From: Marinobacter sp. ATCH36
GTDB taxonomy: Bacteria; Pseudomonadota; Gammaproteobacteria; Pseudomonadales; Oleiphilaceae
Reading direction: 5' to 3'
Length of the DNA: 64,000 bases
Assembly (NCBI RefSeq): GCF_023555055.1
Contig: NZ_JAMJPL010000001.1
Location: forward strand, 434,001 to 498,000
Shown: positions 21,202-30,897 of the stretch, in pieces
Position numbering within the stretch: the stretch's first letter is position 1
Layout of the letters: every line of letters starts with the position of its first letter
The notes under the pieces: model-generated
What the model was told of the DNA's origin: nothing
Database searches by the model: none
Seen by the model: only the letters and a program-made list of their open reading frames with translations
Program-made: the position numbers and the translations under genes

Positions 21202-22257
21202 ATGGTGAGAGTAATAACCGGCTTGGTACTGGCTACAAGCCTCGGGCTTGTATCAGGTATCACAGTAGCAAGCGAGCTGAGGGAACGGGCAAATGACATG
21301 TTCGGTACAGTTCCTCAGTATCCGCCGGAAATTGACGGCAATGAAATGACGCAGTCAAAAATCGAGTTGGGAAAAATGCTGTTCTTTGAACCGCGCTTGT
21401 CCTCGAGTCACCTCATCAGCTGTAACACCTGTCATAACGTTGGAATGGGCGGCCATGACTACCTGCCTACCTCCATTGGCCATGGCTGGCAAAAAGGGCC
21501 AAGGAACTCGCCAACGGTCTTTAATGCAGTTTTTAACGCTGCCCAGTTCTGGGATGGCCGTGCGGCAGACCTGGCCGAGCAGGCAAAGGGTCCGGTTCAG
21601 GCTGGCGTGGAAATGAGCAGCACACCCGAGCGGGTTGTCGATACGCTCAGCAGTATGCCCGAGTATGTGGCAGCGTTTGAGGATGCATTCCCCGGCGAGG
21701 ATGAACCGGTAAGCTTTGACAATATGGCTGTAGCCATCGAAGCCTTTGAAGCAACCCTTATTACTCCGCATGCCCCCTTTGACGACTTCCTCAGGGGTAA
21801 TAATTCGGCCCTGAATGATAAAGAAAAAGAAGGCCTGGCCCTGTTTATGGACAAGGGTTGCGCTTCATGTCATGGCGGGGTGAACTTTGGTGGTCAGGAA
21901 TACTATCCGTTTGGTCTGGTCGCCAGGCCTGGCGGTGAAATTCTGCCCACCGGTGACAAGGGCCGCTTTGCTGTCACTAACACAGCGTCAGATGAATACG
22001 TATTCCGTGCCGCACCATTGAGAAATATTGAACTGACAGCACCATATTTCCATTCCGGCGCCGTCTGGAGCCTTGAAGAAGCGGTGGCTGTAATGGGTAC
22101 TTCTCAGCTGGGTGCCGAACTGAATGAGGCCGATGTGGACTCAATTGTGGCTTTCCTGAAAACGCTTACCGGTCAGGTTCCGGAAATTCGTTATCCGGAA
22201 TTGCCACCAAGCACTGACTCCACACCAAAACCGGACCCTATGACTTCGCTCAAGTAA
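21202..22257 (+). CDS. Di-haem cytochrome c peroxidase
   Basis: Periplasmic di-haem peroxidase of the CcpA/MauG family, 351 aa, which reduces hydrogen peroxide using electrons from cytochrome c. It has a signal peptide of about 25 residues (ending VASE) and two haem-attachment motifs, C74-NT-C-H and C220-AS-C-H. The family stretches FFEPRLSSS, FNAAQFWDGRA and the C-terminal PLRNIELTAPYFHSGA are also visible. The start at 21202 follows GGGAG. An exact FNR/Anr site lies upstream, as is known for ccpA in pseudomonads, suggesting expression under low oxygen. A strong terminator follows. MauG-like oxidation of another protein is a less likely alternative. Confidence 0.95.
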   Translation: MVRVITGLVLATSLGLVSGITVASELRERANDMFGTVPQYPPEIDGNEMTQSKIELGKMLFFEPRLSSSHLISCNTCHNVGMGGHDYLPTSIGHGWQKGPRNSPTVFNAVFNAAQFWDGRAADLAEQAKGPVQAGVEMSSTPERVVDTLSSMPEYVAAFEDAFPGEDEPVSFDNMAVAIEAFEATLITPHAPFDDFLRGNNSALNDKEKEGLALFMDKGCASCHGGVNFGGQEYYPFGLVARPGGEILPTGDKGRFAVTNTASDEYVFRAAPLRNIELTAPYFHSGAVWSLEEAVAVMGTSQLGAELNEADVDSIVAFLKTLTGQVPEIRYPELPPSTDSTPKPDPMTSLK

Positions 22258-22273
22258 GTTATCCGGTCATTAC

Positions 22274-22305
22274 AAAAAGGGGAGCCAGTCTTGGCTCCCC
22301 TTTTT
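22274..22305. terminator. Bidirectional terminator
   Basis: Perfect 14-bp stem AAAAAGGGGAGCCA (22274-22287) and TGGCTCCCCTTTTT (22292-22305) with 4-base loop. It separates the peroxidase gene from the convergent acyl-CoA dehydrogenase gene. Confidence 0.95.
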
Positions 22306-22329
22306 GTTGTTGCGGGTATTGAAACAAAG

Positions 22330-24150
22330 TCAGCCAATAAAGTTCATATCCTTTGCATCCAGCTGCATCAGGTTCTTGCTCGGGCTGAGCATGCTGGTGG
22401 CATGGGCTAGGGCTCGCGGCAACAATCGCTCGTAGTAGAATTCTGCGGTGGCCAGCTTGGCGCGGTAGAAGTCGGCGGAATCGGCTCCGCCGTGGTCCAG
22501 TTTGTCGGAGGCAACGGCGGCCATCCGTGCCCACATGTAAGCCATGGTGACGTAGCCACTGTACATCAGGAAATCATTGGCGGCGGAGCTGACCATATCG
22601 CGATCCGTACGGGCTGCCAGCATCAGACGAACGGTGAGCAGGTTCCATTGGGCCGTGAGTTTAAGCAGCTCTACCGCGAATGGCCGTACAGTTTTGTTGG
22701 CCAGTTGTTTGCGGGCAAAGTTGGCAATCCTCAGAGTGAACTCTCTTACAGCTCCGCCCCGGGTCATGATCAATACCTTGCGGCCCAGCAGGTCCAGTGC
22801 CTGGATACCGGTTGTGCCCTCGTAAAGTGTAGCAATGCGGGTATCCCTGACGATCTGCTCCATGCCGTGTTCGCGGATGTAACCATGGCCGCCGAATACC
22901 TGTACGCCCAGGTTGGCAGCCTCGTTACCCAATTCGGTCAGAAACCCTTTCAGTATCGGCGTGAGAAAGCCCAGCCTGTCATCGTAGCGGTCGGCTTTCT
23001 TGTCATCGCCGGTAGTATGGCCTTCGACCATATGATCCGCCAGGCGAGCGGCGTAATACAGCATCGCGCGGCCACCTTCGGCAATGGCTTTCTGGGTCAG
23101 CAGCATACGTCGTACATCGGCGTGGTGAATCAGGGCGTCCGCTACCTGTTCCGGTTCCTTTTTACCAGACAATGCCCGCATGGATCGCCGCTCTTTAGCG
23201 TAGTCCAGTGCCCACTGGTAAGACAGTTCCGCAGGCCCGACACCCTGAATCGCAGTACCAATACGGGCGGTATTCATAAAGGTAAACATGCAGTTCAGCC
23301 CTTCATTTTCCGGGCCGATCAGAAAGCCTGTGGCATCGTCGAAATTCAATACACAGGTAGCAGAGGCCTTGATACCCATTTTCTTTTCCAGGCTGCCGCA
23401 GGTAACGCCGTTGCGCTGGCCAACGCCGCCATGTTCGTCCGGCAGGAATTTGGGCACGATAAACAGGCTGATACCCCGCGTACCCTTGGGGGCGTCGGGC
23501 AAACGGCCCAGCACGATATGAACAATATTTTCGGTCAGGTCGTGATCACCGGAAGAAATGAAAATCTTGGTGCCAGACAGCTTATAGCTGCCATCGGTCT
23601 GAGGTTCCGCTTTGGTCTTTACCTGCCCCAGATCAGTACCACACTGGGGTTCGGTCAGGCACATGGTGCCACCCCAGCGGCCCTCGGTCAGCGGTAACAG
23701 ATAGATTTGTTTCTGGTCCTCGCTGCCATGCAGAAAGATGGTATTCATGGCGCCTATGGAGAGGCCGGGATACATGGAGAAAGGCCAGTTAGCTGTGCCC
23801 ATCATTTCCTGTTTCAAAAGACCCATGGAGGCAGGCAGACCCTGACCCCCGTATTCCTCCGGAGCGGAGAGCCCCTGCCACCCGCCCTGGGCGTATTGCC
23901 GGTAGGCCTCGGGATAACCTTTTGGGGTTGTTACCTCTCCGTTCTCCAGTTTACAGCCTTCCTCGTCACCGCTCTGGTAAAGCGGACTCAGCACCTCCTC
24001 ACAGAACCGGCCGCACTCGTTGAGTATGGCGTCGACGATATCGGGGGTGGCATTTTCGCCACTGTTGAGCCGGGTATAGTGCCCGGGGTAATCAAAAACC
24101 TCGTTGAGCAGGAATTTCATGTCGCGCAGAGGCGCCTTGTAAACCGGCAT
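22330..24150 (-). CDS. Acyl-CoA dehydrogenase, long C-terminally extended type
   Basis: FAD-dependent acyl-CoA dehydrogenase of 606 aa, catalysing the first step of fatty-acid beta-oxidation. Conserved features are the N-terminal MPVYKAPLRDMKFLL of this subfamily, the FAD-binding CLTEPQCGTDLG and SGTKIFISSGDHDL, and the C-terminal QVFGGHGYIREHGMEQIVRDTRIATLYEGTTGIQ. The length and the extra C-terminal domain fit the 590-610-residue family found in pseudomonads rather than E. coli FadE. The ATG at 24150 has AGAGG upstream. It is divergent from the DUF3833 gene. Chain-length preference cannot be read from sequence alone. Confidence 0.94.
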   Translation of the reverse strand: MPVYKAPLRDMKFLLNEVFDYPGHYTRLNSGENATPDIVDAILNECGRFCEEVLSPLYQSGDEEGCKLENGEVTTPKGYPEAYRQYAQGGWQGLSAPEEYGGQGLPASMGLLKQEMMGTANWPFSMYPGLSIGAMNTIFLHGSEDQKQIYLLPLTEGRWGGTMCLTEPQCGTDLGQVKTKAEPQTDGSYKLSGTKIFISSGDHDLTENIVHIVLGRLPDAPKGTRGISLFIVPKFLPDEHGGVGQRNGVTCGSLEKKMGIKASATCVLNFDDATGFLIGPENEGLNCMFTFMNTARIGTAIQGVGPAELSYQWALDYAKERRSMRALSGKKEPEQVADALIHHADVRRMLLTQKAIAEGGRAMLYYAARLADHMVEGHTTGDDKKADRYDDRLGFLTPILKGFLTELGNEAANLGVQVFGGHGYIREHGMEQIVRDTRIATLYEGTTGIQALDLLGRKVLIMTRGGAVREFTLRIANFARKQLANKTVRPFAVELLKLTAQWNLLTVRLMLAARTDRDMVSSAANDFLMYSGYVTMAYMWARMAAVASDKLDHGGADSADFYRAKLATAEFYYERLLPRALAHATSMLSPSKNLMQLDAKDMNFIG

Positions 24151-24395
24151 GACAATACCTCTGTGGTTCTTTTTACAGTGTTGGTTAAGGCCGGCAGCCT
24201 TTCTTTAGGTAATGTTTTACGGCATTGCCCGGAATCTGCCATTGACGATAATCTCTACTGCTGGTGTCAGAAAGGACAATTGGCTGAAATGACTAAACCG
24301 GCCATGGATGGTTTCGGCAATGATCGATAACAGTGATTCCGGCGTATTTCAGGTGCTGTCTATTGATTCCGAAATGTCCCGAGAGTGTAAAAGTC

Positions 24396-24956
24396 ATGCA
24401 AAGTTCCGCCGGATTGAAGGCCATCACTGGTCTGCCCCGTTATCTGTGGTTATTGTTATCCATATCCTTTCTTGTTGGCTGCGCCGGGCCAGCATTGGAA
24501 GACTATCAGGATCGTGAGCCGGTACTGACGCCCCAGGAATTCTTCACTGGCGAACTTTCCGCCCGGGGTGTGGTCAAGAATTTCTCTGGCGAAGTAATTC
24601 GTACCTTTGATGCGGATATCTCCGCGAGTTGGGACGGTAATGGTGTTGGAACGCTGGACGAAGTCTTCCGGTTTGATGACGGCGAGGTGCAGACCCGGGT
24701 GTGGACGCTGACACCGGACAATGGTGCCTTGCATGCCGACGCCGGAGACGTCGTGGAGCCAGGCACCATGCGATGGCAGGGTAACGCCATAAATATGAAT
24801 TATGTCCTGCGGGTGCCATACGATGATGGCACTATAGATGTCCGCATGGATGACTGGATGTATCTGATCACACCCGACACTCTGATTAACCAGACCACCA
24901 TGAGTAAATGGGGAATCGAAGTGGGCGAAATTGTGCTGGTGATCAGCAAGAAGTAA
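24396..24956 (+). CDS. DUF3833 lipoprotein
   Basis: Predicted lipoprotein of 186 aa; the signal peptide (YLWLLLSISFLVGC) ends at a lipobox with cysteine 29. The mature part matches DUF3833 in pattern: an FFTGELSARGVVKNFSGEV motif, then a beta-rich body with TLDEVFRFDDGE and the DDWMYL region. The function of the family is unknown. The ATG at 24396 gives a proper signal peptide; the frame is open 21 codons further up but with no better start. It stands 22 bases before the efflux membrane-fusion gene and may belong to that operon, or be a lipid-binding protein. Confidence 0.82.
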   Translation: MQSSAGLKAITGLPRYLWLLLSISFLVGCAGPALEDYQDREPVLTPQEFFTGELSARGVVKNFSGEVIRTFDADISASWDGNGVGTLDEVFRFDDGEVQTRVWTLTPDNGALHADAGDVVEPGTMRWQGNAINMNYVLRVPYDDGTIDVRMDDWMYLITPDTLINQTTMSKWGIEVGEIVLVISKK

Positions 24957-24978
24957 CAACACACTGAACGAGACAAAT

Positions 24979-26073
24979 ATGGTTAAGCAATGGCTGATCG
25001 CCCTGGTACTTGTAGCGCTTGCAGTCGGAGGTGCTTTCTCCTGGCAGTACCTCGCCGGGAAGGAAACCGAGAGTGCACAGTCGGAAAGACCGGCCAGTAA
25101 GGTCAATGCGGTCAGCCCGGGTATGGAGACGGTGCGGGATTCTGTCAACGCCGTGGGGAACCTGCGGGCCCTTGAGCAGGTTGAATTGACCACGGAAGTC
25201 AGCGGCCGTGTGGTGGAAATGAACCTCGATAGCGGCAAGCGGGTCAGTCGGGGCCAGTTGTTGTTGCGCCTCGATGATCGCCAGGCCAGGGCTGATCTTC
25301 AGGTTGCAGAAGCCACTCTGGCGGATGCCCGCCGTCAATATGAACGGGCACAGCGCCTGCAGACCAACAACAGCATTTCCCAGTCCCAGGTGGATGAGCT
25401 TCGTACGGCCATGAATGTGGCCGAGGCCCAGCGAGAGTCTGCCCGGACCCGGCTCGACAACCACCGTATTGAAGCACCTTTCGAAGGTGTGATTGGTCTC
25501 AGCGATATCAGCCTCGGCACCTACCTCAGCTCCGGAACCTCGGTAACGTCCCTCGATTCAACGGATCGCATGGAGCTGGGCTTTTCCATACCGGAGCGCT
25601 TTCTTGGCCAGATACAGATAGGGCAGATGGTTCGTGGTTTTTCGCCCGCCTATCCTGATGAAGGTTTCCAGGGTGAATTGGTGGAGCTGGGAACGCGGAT
25701 CAACGAACTCAGCCGGACACTTCCTGTGCGAGCGGTCATCGACAACCCTGACGGCAAATTGCGTCCCGGGCAGTTCATGTCTGCCAACCTGACACTGCGG
25801 GAGCGCGAAGCACTGGTCATTCCTGAGCAAGCGGTCATGATTCGGGGTGCTGACAAATACGTCTTCGTTGCCGAGGACGGTATCGCCCGTCGGATCTCCA
25901 TTGCTCTGGGCTCCAGATCCCCGGGCTGGGTAGAAGTCTCTGAAGGACTATCGCAGGAAGACCGGGTGATTGTTACCGGTCAGGATCGGCTCAGCAGTGG
26001 CGACCGCATTGATGTGGTGGATGACGACAAAGCGATTCCTGAAAACCGCTTTGTCAGTTCCCGGGAGTCCTGA
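24979..26073 (+). CDS. RND efflux periplasmic adaptor
   Basis: Membrane fusion protein of the HlyD/AcrA superfamily, 364 aa, linking an RND pump to an outer-membrane channel. An uncleaved or signal-like hydrophobic N-terminus (WLIALVLVALAVGGAF) is followed by a lipoyl half (LEQVELTTEVSGRVVEM), an alpha-hairpin (about 100-145), the second lipoyl half (NHRIEAPFEGVIGLS) and beta-barrel. There is no lipobox. The stop is 3 bases before the pump gene, so the two are co-translated. No outer-membrane channel gene lies alongside; the pump must borrow a TolC-like protein. Confidence 0.93.
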   Translation: MVKQWLIALVLVALAVGGAFSWQYLAGKETESAQSERPASKVNAVSPGMETVRDSVNAVGNLRALEQVELTTEVSGRVVEMNLDSGKRVSRGQLLLRLDDRQARADLQVAEATLADARRQYERAQRLQTNNSISQSQVDELRTAMNVAEAQRESARTRLDNHRIEAPFEGVIGLSDISLGTYLSSGTSVTSLDSTDRMELGFSIPERFLGQIQIGQMVRGFSPAYPDEGFQGELVELGTRINELSRTLPVRAVIDNPDGKLRPGQFMSANLTLREREALVIPEQAVMIRGADKYVFVAEDGIARRISIALGSRSPGWVEVSEGLSQEDRVIVTGQDRLSSGDRIDVVDDDKAIPENRFVSSRES

Positions 26074-26076
26074 TCC

Positions 26077-29000
26077 ATGATCCTCTCGGACATCTCCATC
26101 AAACGGCCGGTTTTTGCCACCGTAATAAGCCTGCTGATTCTGGTTTTTGGTCTGGCGGCGCTGCGCGGCCTGCCAGTGCGCGAGTACCCGGATATCGACC
26201 CGCCGGTGGTCTCTATTTCCACCGATTATACCGGCGCGGCAGCGGAAGTGGTCGACACCCAGATTACCCAGGTGATCGAGGGGGCCATCAGCGGCATAGA
26301 AGGTATCCGCTCCATCGAGTCGAGTACGGAGCAGGGAGAATCCCGCACCTCTATCGAATTCAACACGTCACGCAATGTTGATATCGCCGCCAACGATGTC
26401 CGGGATGCCGTTGCCCGGGTGGCTAATGATTTGCCCGAAGAAGCGGACCCGTCTGTGGTTCGTAAGGCTGATTCCGATGCCCGCCCGATGATGTGGATTA
26501 CCCTGCGCAGTGACGTCTGGGATAGCGCTGAACTCAGTGATTTTGCAGACCGGGTACTGGCAGACCGGCTTTCAGTGCTTGATGGTGTGGCCGATGTACG
26601 TATTGGCGGTGAGCGTCGCTACGCTATCAGGGTGTGGCTGGACCGGGAGCGGCTGGCTGCACGTGACATTACCGTTGCCGAGGTGGAGCAGGCGCTGCGA
26701 TCGAACAACGTGGAGTTGCCGGCCGGTTCGGTGGAATCCTCGACGCGGGACTTTACCGTGCGGGCCCAGGGACGCTTGTCGGAAGTGGAGGAATTCCGCA
26801 ATCTGGTCATTCGCCGCGATGGAAATGACCTGCTGCGCCTGGGGGAGGTTGCCAATGTGCAGATGGGGGTGGAGTCCGACACCAGTCGCCTGCGGGCCAA
26901 CGGCCAGACCGCGATCGGTATGGGCGTCATTCGCCAGTCGAAATCCAATACGGTGGCAGTGTCCGACCTGGTGCGGGCAGAACTGGACAAGATTCGCGAC
27001 ACTCTTCCCCCGGAAATCAGCATCGCTGAAAGCTACGACGAGTCCATCTTTATCCGCGCCTCGATCAAGGAAGTGATTGTCACCCTGGCTATTGCGGTGT
27101 CACTGGTTATTCTTGTTATCTTCATGTTCCTGCGTTCGTGGCGGGCGACGCTGATTCCGGCGGTGACCATACCAGTAGCCGTGATTGGTGCGTTTATAGG
27201 CCTTGGTGCGCTTGGCTTTTCCATTAACGTGTTGACCCTGTTGGCGGTGATTCTTGCCATCGGCCTGGTGGTGGATGATGCCATCGTAATGCTGGAGAAC
27301 ATCCAGCGACGTATTGACGACGGTGAACCGCCCCTGCTGGCGGCCTATCGTGGTGCGCGGCAGGTGGCGTTTGCTGTTATCGCCACTACTCTGACGCTGA
27401 TTGCGGTGTTCGTGCCCATCTCGTTCATGGGGGGCAATGTTGGCCGACTTTTCGCGGAGTTTGGTTTTACCCTGGCGGCTGCGGTTGTGGTATCCAGTCT
27501 TGTTGCACTGACACTGGCGCCGATGTTGTGTTCAAAGTGGCTGAGGCACAGCCCGGAAACGGAAGAGGGCCATCGTCTCTGGGCTGCCAGCGAGCGTGCG
27601 CTCAATGGGCTTACCAACGGCTATGCTCGCATGTTGCGGTTTTCCCTGCGCCAGCCCGGCCTGTTGCTGGGCCTCGGTGTGGTGGGCCTGATCATGGCGG
27701 TAGTGGTCTTCCCGCAATTGCCTCAGGAACTGGCACCCACCGAGGACCGTGGTGTCATTATAATGCCCACCAGCGCCCCCCGAGGTTCCACGGTGGAATA
27801 CACCGACCACCATGTCCGCAAGGCCGAAGAGCAGTTGCTGCCTTACCTGGAAGACGGCAGTGCCACCCGTTTACTCTCCATCGTCGGGTTCCGCAACGAA
27901 GCAGACAATGCCTTCATGATCATGGGCCTGGCGCCCTGGGATCAGCGGGAGATCAAGCAGCAGCAAATTACCAGCGAGCTTCGGGGAAAACTGGCGAGCA
28001 TTCCCGGTGTGCGATCCGTCGCGGTCAATCCACCGGGCCTGGGCCAGCGTGGATTCAATCAGCCGGTGGAGTTTGTTATCGGTGGCCCTGATTATGAATC
28101 AGTCCAGGCGTGGAGCGAGGAAATTGTCGAGCGGGCACAGGAGAACCCCAACCTGCTCAGCCTGGAAACCGACTTCGAGCTGACCCGCCCGGAACTGAAC
28201 GTCACCATCGACCGGGAACGCGCCGCGGATCTAGACATTACCGTGGAAGACGTGGGTCTGACCCTGCAAACCATGCTGGCCTCGCGACAGGTAACCACCT
28301 ATCTGGACCGTGGCCGGGAGTACGATGTTATCGTGCAGGCGGCGGATATCGACCGGGCCACCCCCAACGATCTCGGGCGTGTGTTTCTGCGTCCACGACA
28401 GGGTGGTGATCTGATTCCCCTGGAAGCTCTGGTAACGATTGAGGAGGTGGGGGCCAACCCGGACTTGCGGCGAATCGATCGATTACCGGCCGTGGTCATC
28501 AGCGGCTCCCTGGCAGACGGCTATGATCTTGGTTCAGCCCTGAACTATCTGAATAACCTTGCTGTGGACAACCTGCCGCCGGAGGCCAGGGTCAGTTACA
28601 AGGGCCTGAGCCGGGAGTTTCAGGATTCGTCCGCGGCCATTTACGTGACCTTCGGTCTGGCGTTCGTGATTGTTTTCCTGGTGTTGGCGGCGCAATTCGA
28701 AAGCTGGATTCACCCGATGATTATCATGCTCTCCGTGCCGCTGGCGGTAACGGGTGCATTGTTTGCCCTTCTGTTTTCGGGCATTACCCTGAATATCTAC
28801 AGCCAGATAGGCATCATCATGCTGTTGGGGCTGATGGCCAAGAATGGAATACTGATTGTGGAATTTGCCAACCAGCTGCGGGACAAAGGTTACGAAGTGC
28901 GTGATGCCATCCTGGAAGGCGCGATACTGCGCTTCCGGCCGGTTCTGATGACCACTATCTCGACCGTTTTCGGTGCAGTGCCACTGGTACTGGCAACCGG

Positions 29001-29226
29001 TGCCGGTGCTGAAAACAGGGCCTCCATCGGCATCGTTATCCTTGGCGGATTGATCTTCGCCACCACCCTGACCCTGTTTATCATTCCTGTGCTTTACAAT
29101 CTGCTGGCGCGCTTTGCGAAATCCACCAATGCGGTCGCCCTTGAGCTTGAGAAACAGGCCAGTCACTCTGCAGGCGGCCGTGGAGTGGCCGCAGCTCCGC
29201 AATCGAAAGAGATGGATCGGTTCTGA
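26077..29226 (+). CDS. RND efflux pump inner-membrane transporter
   Basis: Proton-driven RND transporter of the HAE1 type, 1049 aa, about 12 membrane helices and two large periplasmic loops. The N-terminus SDISIKRPVFATVISLLILVFG is typical. The proton-relay aspartates lie in helix 4 (GLVVDDAIVMLENI) and the relay lysine in helix 10 (MAKNGILIVEFANQ). It should export hydrophobic compounds as a trimer with the adaptor encoded just upstream. The C-terminus ends in a 30-residue polar tail. Substrate cannot be predicted. The gene ends 10 bp from the convergent EAL gene. Confidence 0.95.
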   Translation: MILSDISIKRPVFATVISLLILVFGLAALRGLPVREYPDIDPPVVSISTDYTGAAAEVVDTQITQVIEGAISGIEGIRSIESSTEQGESRTSIEFNTSRNVDIAANDVRDAVARVANDLPEEADPSVVRKADSDARPMMWITLRSDVWDSAELSDFADRVLADRLSVLDGVADVRIGGERRYAIRVWLDRERLAARDITVAEVEQALRSNNVELPAGSVESSTRDFTVRAQGRLSEVEEFRNLVIRRDGNDLLRLGEVANVQMGVESDTSRLRANGQTAIGMGVIRQSKSNTVAVSDLVRAELDKIRDTLPPEISIAESYDESIFIRASIKEVIVTLAIAVSLVILVIFMFLRSWRATLIPAVTIPVAVIGAFIGLGALGFSINVLTLLAVILAIGLVVDDAIVMLENIQRRIDDGEPPLLAAYRGARQVAFAVIATTLTLIAVFVPISFMGGNVGRLFAEFGFTLAAAVVVSSLVALTLAPMLCSKWLRHSPETEEGHRLWAASERALNGLTNGYARMLRFSLRQPGLLLGLGVVGLIMAVVVFPQLPQELAPTEDRGVIIMPTSAPRGSTVEYTDHHVRKAEEQLLPYLEDGSATRLLSIVGFRNEADNAFMIMGLAPWDQREIKQQQITSELRGKLASIPGVRSVAVNPPGLGQRGFNQPVEFVIGGPDYESVQAWSEEIVERAQENPNLLSLETDFELTRPELNVTIDRERAADLDITVEDVGLTLQTMLASRQVTTYLDRGREYDVIVQAADIDRATPNDLGRVFLRPRQGGDLIPLEALVTIEEVGANPDLRRIDRLPAVVISGSLADGYDLGSALNYLNNLAVDNLPPEARVSYKGLSREFQDSSAAIYVTFGLAFVIVFLVLAAQFESWIHPMIIMLSVPLAVTGALFALLFSGITLNIYSQIGIIMLLGLMAKNGILIVEFANQLRDKGYEVRDAILEGAILRFRPVLMTTISTVFGAVPLVLATGAGAENRASIGIVILGGLIFATTLTLFIIPVLYNLLARFAKSTNAVALELEKQASHSAGGRGVAAAPQSKEMDRF

Positions 29227-29236
29227 CCGAGGCCAC

Positions 29237-30511
29237 CTACAGCGTTTGCGGAAAACAGAGCTGGCCGTCAAATAGTTCGTCAGGGTGAAGGTCGACACAG
29301 AACACTTTCCGGTCGTTACCGATGGTGAGTGATGTGGACAATGTCACCGTACGAACGGCGTCCGGCAATGCCACATAGGGCCGAGAGGCATTGAGAAGTT
29401 GCGGCCGGGTCAGCGCATTACGGAAATATTCCCGATGGGCCCAGCATGCGCCTGCGGATTGATAGAGCGGATTAAAGTTATGTGGTGCGGTATCGTGCGT
29501 GGAACACACAAGATTCCCCTGCTGAACACCATCTCTGTTGAGCAGGAAGCAGCGTTTGACACCCTCGATCTCAAGTGTTGTTTCGCAGGCAGCGGTGAAC
29601 CGTTCACCTCTGGCCAGACGGTGACAGGCTTCCAGAATTTCAAACCTCAGTAAACGTAAAAAACCCTCATGGTCTGAACTTTCGTTAATCGAAAATTGTA
29701 CAGACTGGTTCATAACCAGTTTCAAGGCGGCCTCGCCCTGTGCCACTTTGTCCTGATTGATGACATCAGGCATCCCCAGCAGAAATCCTTGCAGTAAATC
29801 GGCCTCTGTTGCCAGCGCAATCCGGGCCTGCGCCTGGTTTTCAATGCCCTCCAGGAGTACCAGGCTGCCACTTTCGCGGATCATCCGCACCAGGCTTTCC
29901 AGCAACTGGCGGGCGCGGTGGTGCTGTTCGGCATTGACCAGCAGACTGCGATCAAGCTTTACAATCATCGGGTCCATCTGCCATAGCCGCTCGAAATTCG
30001 AGTCTCCAGTACCAAAATCGTCGATTGCGATACGGAAACCCCTGGCTTTTGCGATGTCTATAAACTTTAACAAGGCGCCTGGGTTTTCGCTGGCAGTCTC
30101 CACCAACTCCAGCACCACCTTGTCGGCGGATACGCCACAAGCATTGCACTGCTCTATGAGACGGTCCAGGGAAGAGGCAGGATGAGTGCAGGTCTCCGGA
30201 TTAATATTGAGAAATAGCCACGACGGTATCGAATGCTCTGCAAAACGCCTCAGGTGACGGTGTAACAGGAAGTTGTCCAGTTCCACTGTCTGTTTGCTGC
30301 TACGGGCGTTCTCGAACAATTCCACTGGTGACACTGGCTGGTGATCACGATTTACTCGCACCAGCGCTTCGAAACCGACGAGTTTCTGGTGGGTCGGGCT
30401 GAAAATTGGCTGATACAGGGAGTTGAAATCAAACTCTGCAAAAATATTCTTTTTCCGATAGGGATGAGCGTTGCGCGTTCGGTAACGTGAGAACGAAATT
30501 ACACTGGCCAT
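29237..30511 (-). CDS. EAL-domain cyclic-di-GMP phosphodiesterase
   Basis: Cytoplasmic protein of 424 aa with no membrane segment. The N-terminal EAL domain is complete: FEALVRV (E48-A-L50), NINPET, LELVET, IDDFGTGDSNF, IVKLDRSL, LLEGIEN and LLQGFLLGMP. It should hydrolyse c-di-GMP to pGpG. The C-terminal half (about 255-424) is a different domain containing FLLNRDGVQQGN and RPYVALPDAVRTVTLS. It resembles the PDC/cache-like sensor found after EAL in some marine bacteria, but this is only a resemblance. The ATG at 30511 has AGGATC upstream. The gene faces away from mnmG across a 650-bp gap. Confidence 0.93.
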   Translation of the reverse strand: MASVISFSRYRTRNAHPYRKKNIFAEFDFNSLYQPIFSPTHQKLVGFEALVRVNRDHQPVSPVELFENARSSKQTVELDNFLLHRHLRRFAEHSIPSWLFLNINPETCTHPASSLDRLIEQCNACGVSADKVVLELVETASENPGALLKFIDIAKARGFRIAIDDFGTGDSNFERLWQMDPMIVKLDRSLLVNAEQHHRARQLLESLVRMIRESGSLVLLEGIENQAQARIALATEADLLQGFLLGMPDVINQDKVAQGEAALKLVMNQSVQFSINESSDHEGFLRLLRFEILEACHRLARGERFTAACETTLEIEGVKRCFLLNRDGVQQGNLVCSTHDTAPHNFNPLYQSAGACWAHREYFRNALTRPQLLNASRPYVALPDAVRTVTLSTSLTIGNDRKVFCVDLHPDELFDGQLCFPQTL

Positions 30512-30778
30512 GATCAGGATCCTTCAACAGTGAAGCCGAGCTGGTCTGGACTTTTGCTGAATTTTTAGTGATAGCAGTAAACCCTCGCGAATTTCATGCC
30601 AATTTGTCATAAAACAGGCGTTAAAGAGCCGATAAAGACGTCAATAAAAAATCATCTTTTGAGGCCGCTATCAATATGCACCTTAAAAGGGCAAAAATGC
30701 GTCCGGAGGTTTGAATTCGCCCATAAACAGAACAGCGGGGGAAAGAGGCCTGCAGATTCTGGGATGAGCTTGCAAAGT

Positions 30779-30897
30779 TGTGGATAAATAGTTGGATAAC
30801 CTTCGGATAAGCTTTGATTAAATCTATAAATAACTATTAAAAACAGTGTTTTAATTAGGTTTTAATGCCCTTGTTGGCATTCCAGGAATGTGGATAA
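30779..30897. other. DnaA-box cluster upstream of mnmG
   Basis: The 650-bp gap 30512-31162 carries two perfect DnaA boxes in the same orientation, TGTGGATAA at 30779-30787 and 30889-30897. Between them two further GGATAA repeats follow the first box at about 11-12 bp spacing (30794-30799, 30805-30810), then an AT-rich stretch (30811-30870, including TTTTAATTAGGTTTTAAT). The same place holds oriC in E. coli. I see no gene in the gap. It may be a DnaA titration site, a transcriptional control site for mnmG or a second origin-like element. Confidence 0.6.

Noticed and set aside
22492-23697. 401-codon plus-strand open frame opposite the acyl-CoA dehydrogenase gene
   Set aside because: The minus-strand protein is a clear family member with all motifs; the opposite frame looks like coding bias only.
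24151-24395. Search for regulator sites in the acyl-CoA dehydrogenase/DUF3833 divergent gap
   Set aside because: No clear FadR, Fur, FNR or sigma-70 pattern stood out, so nothing was annotated there.
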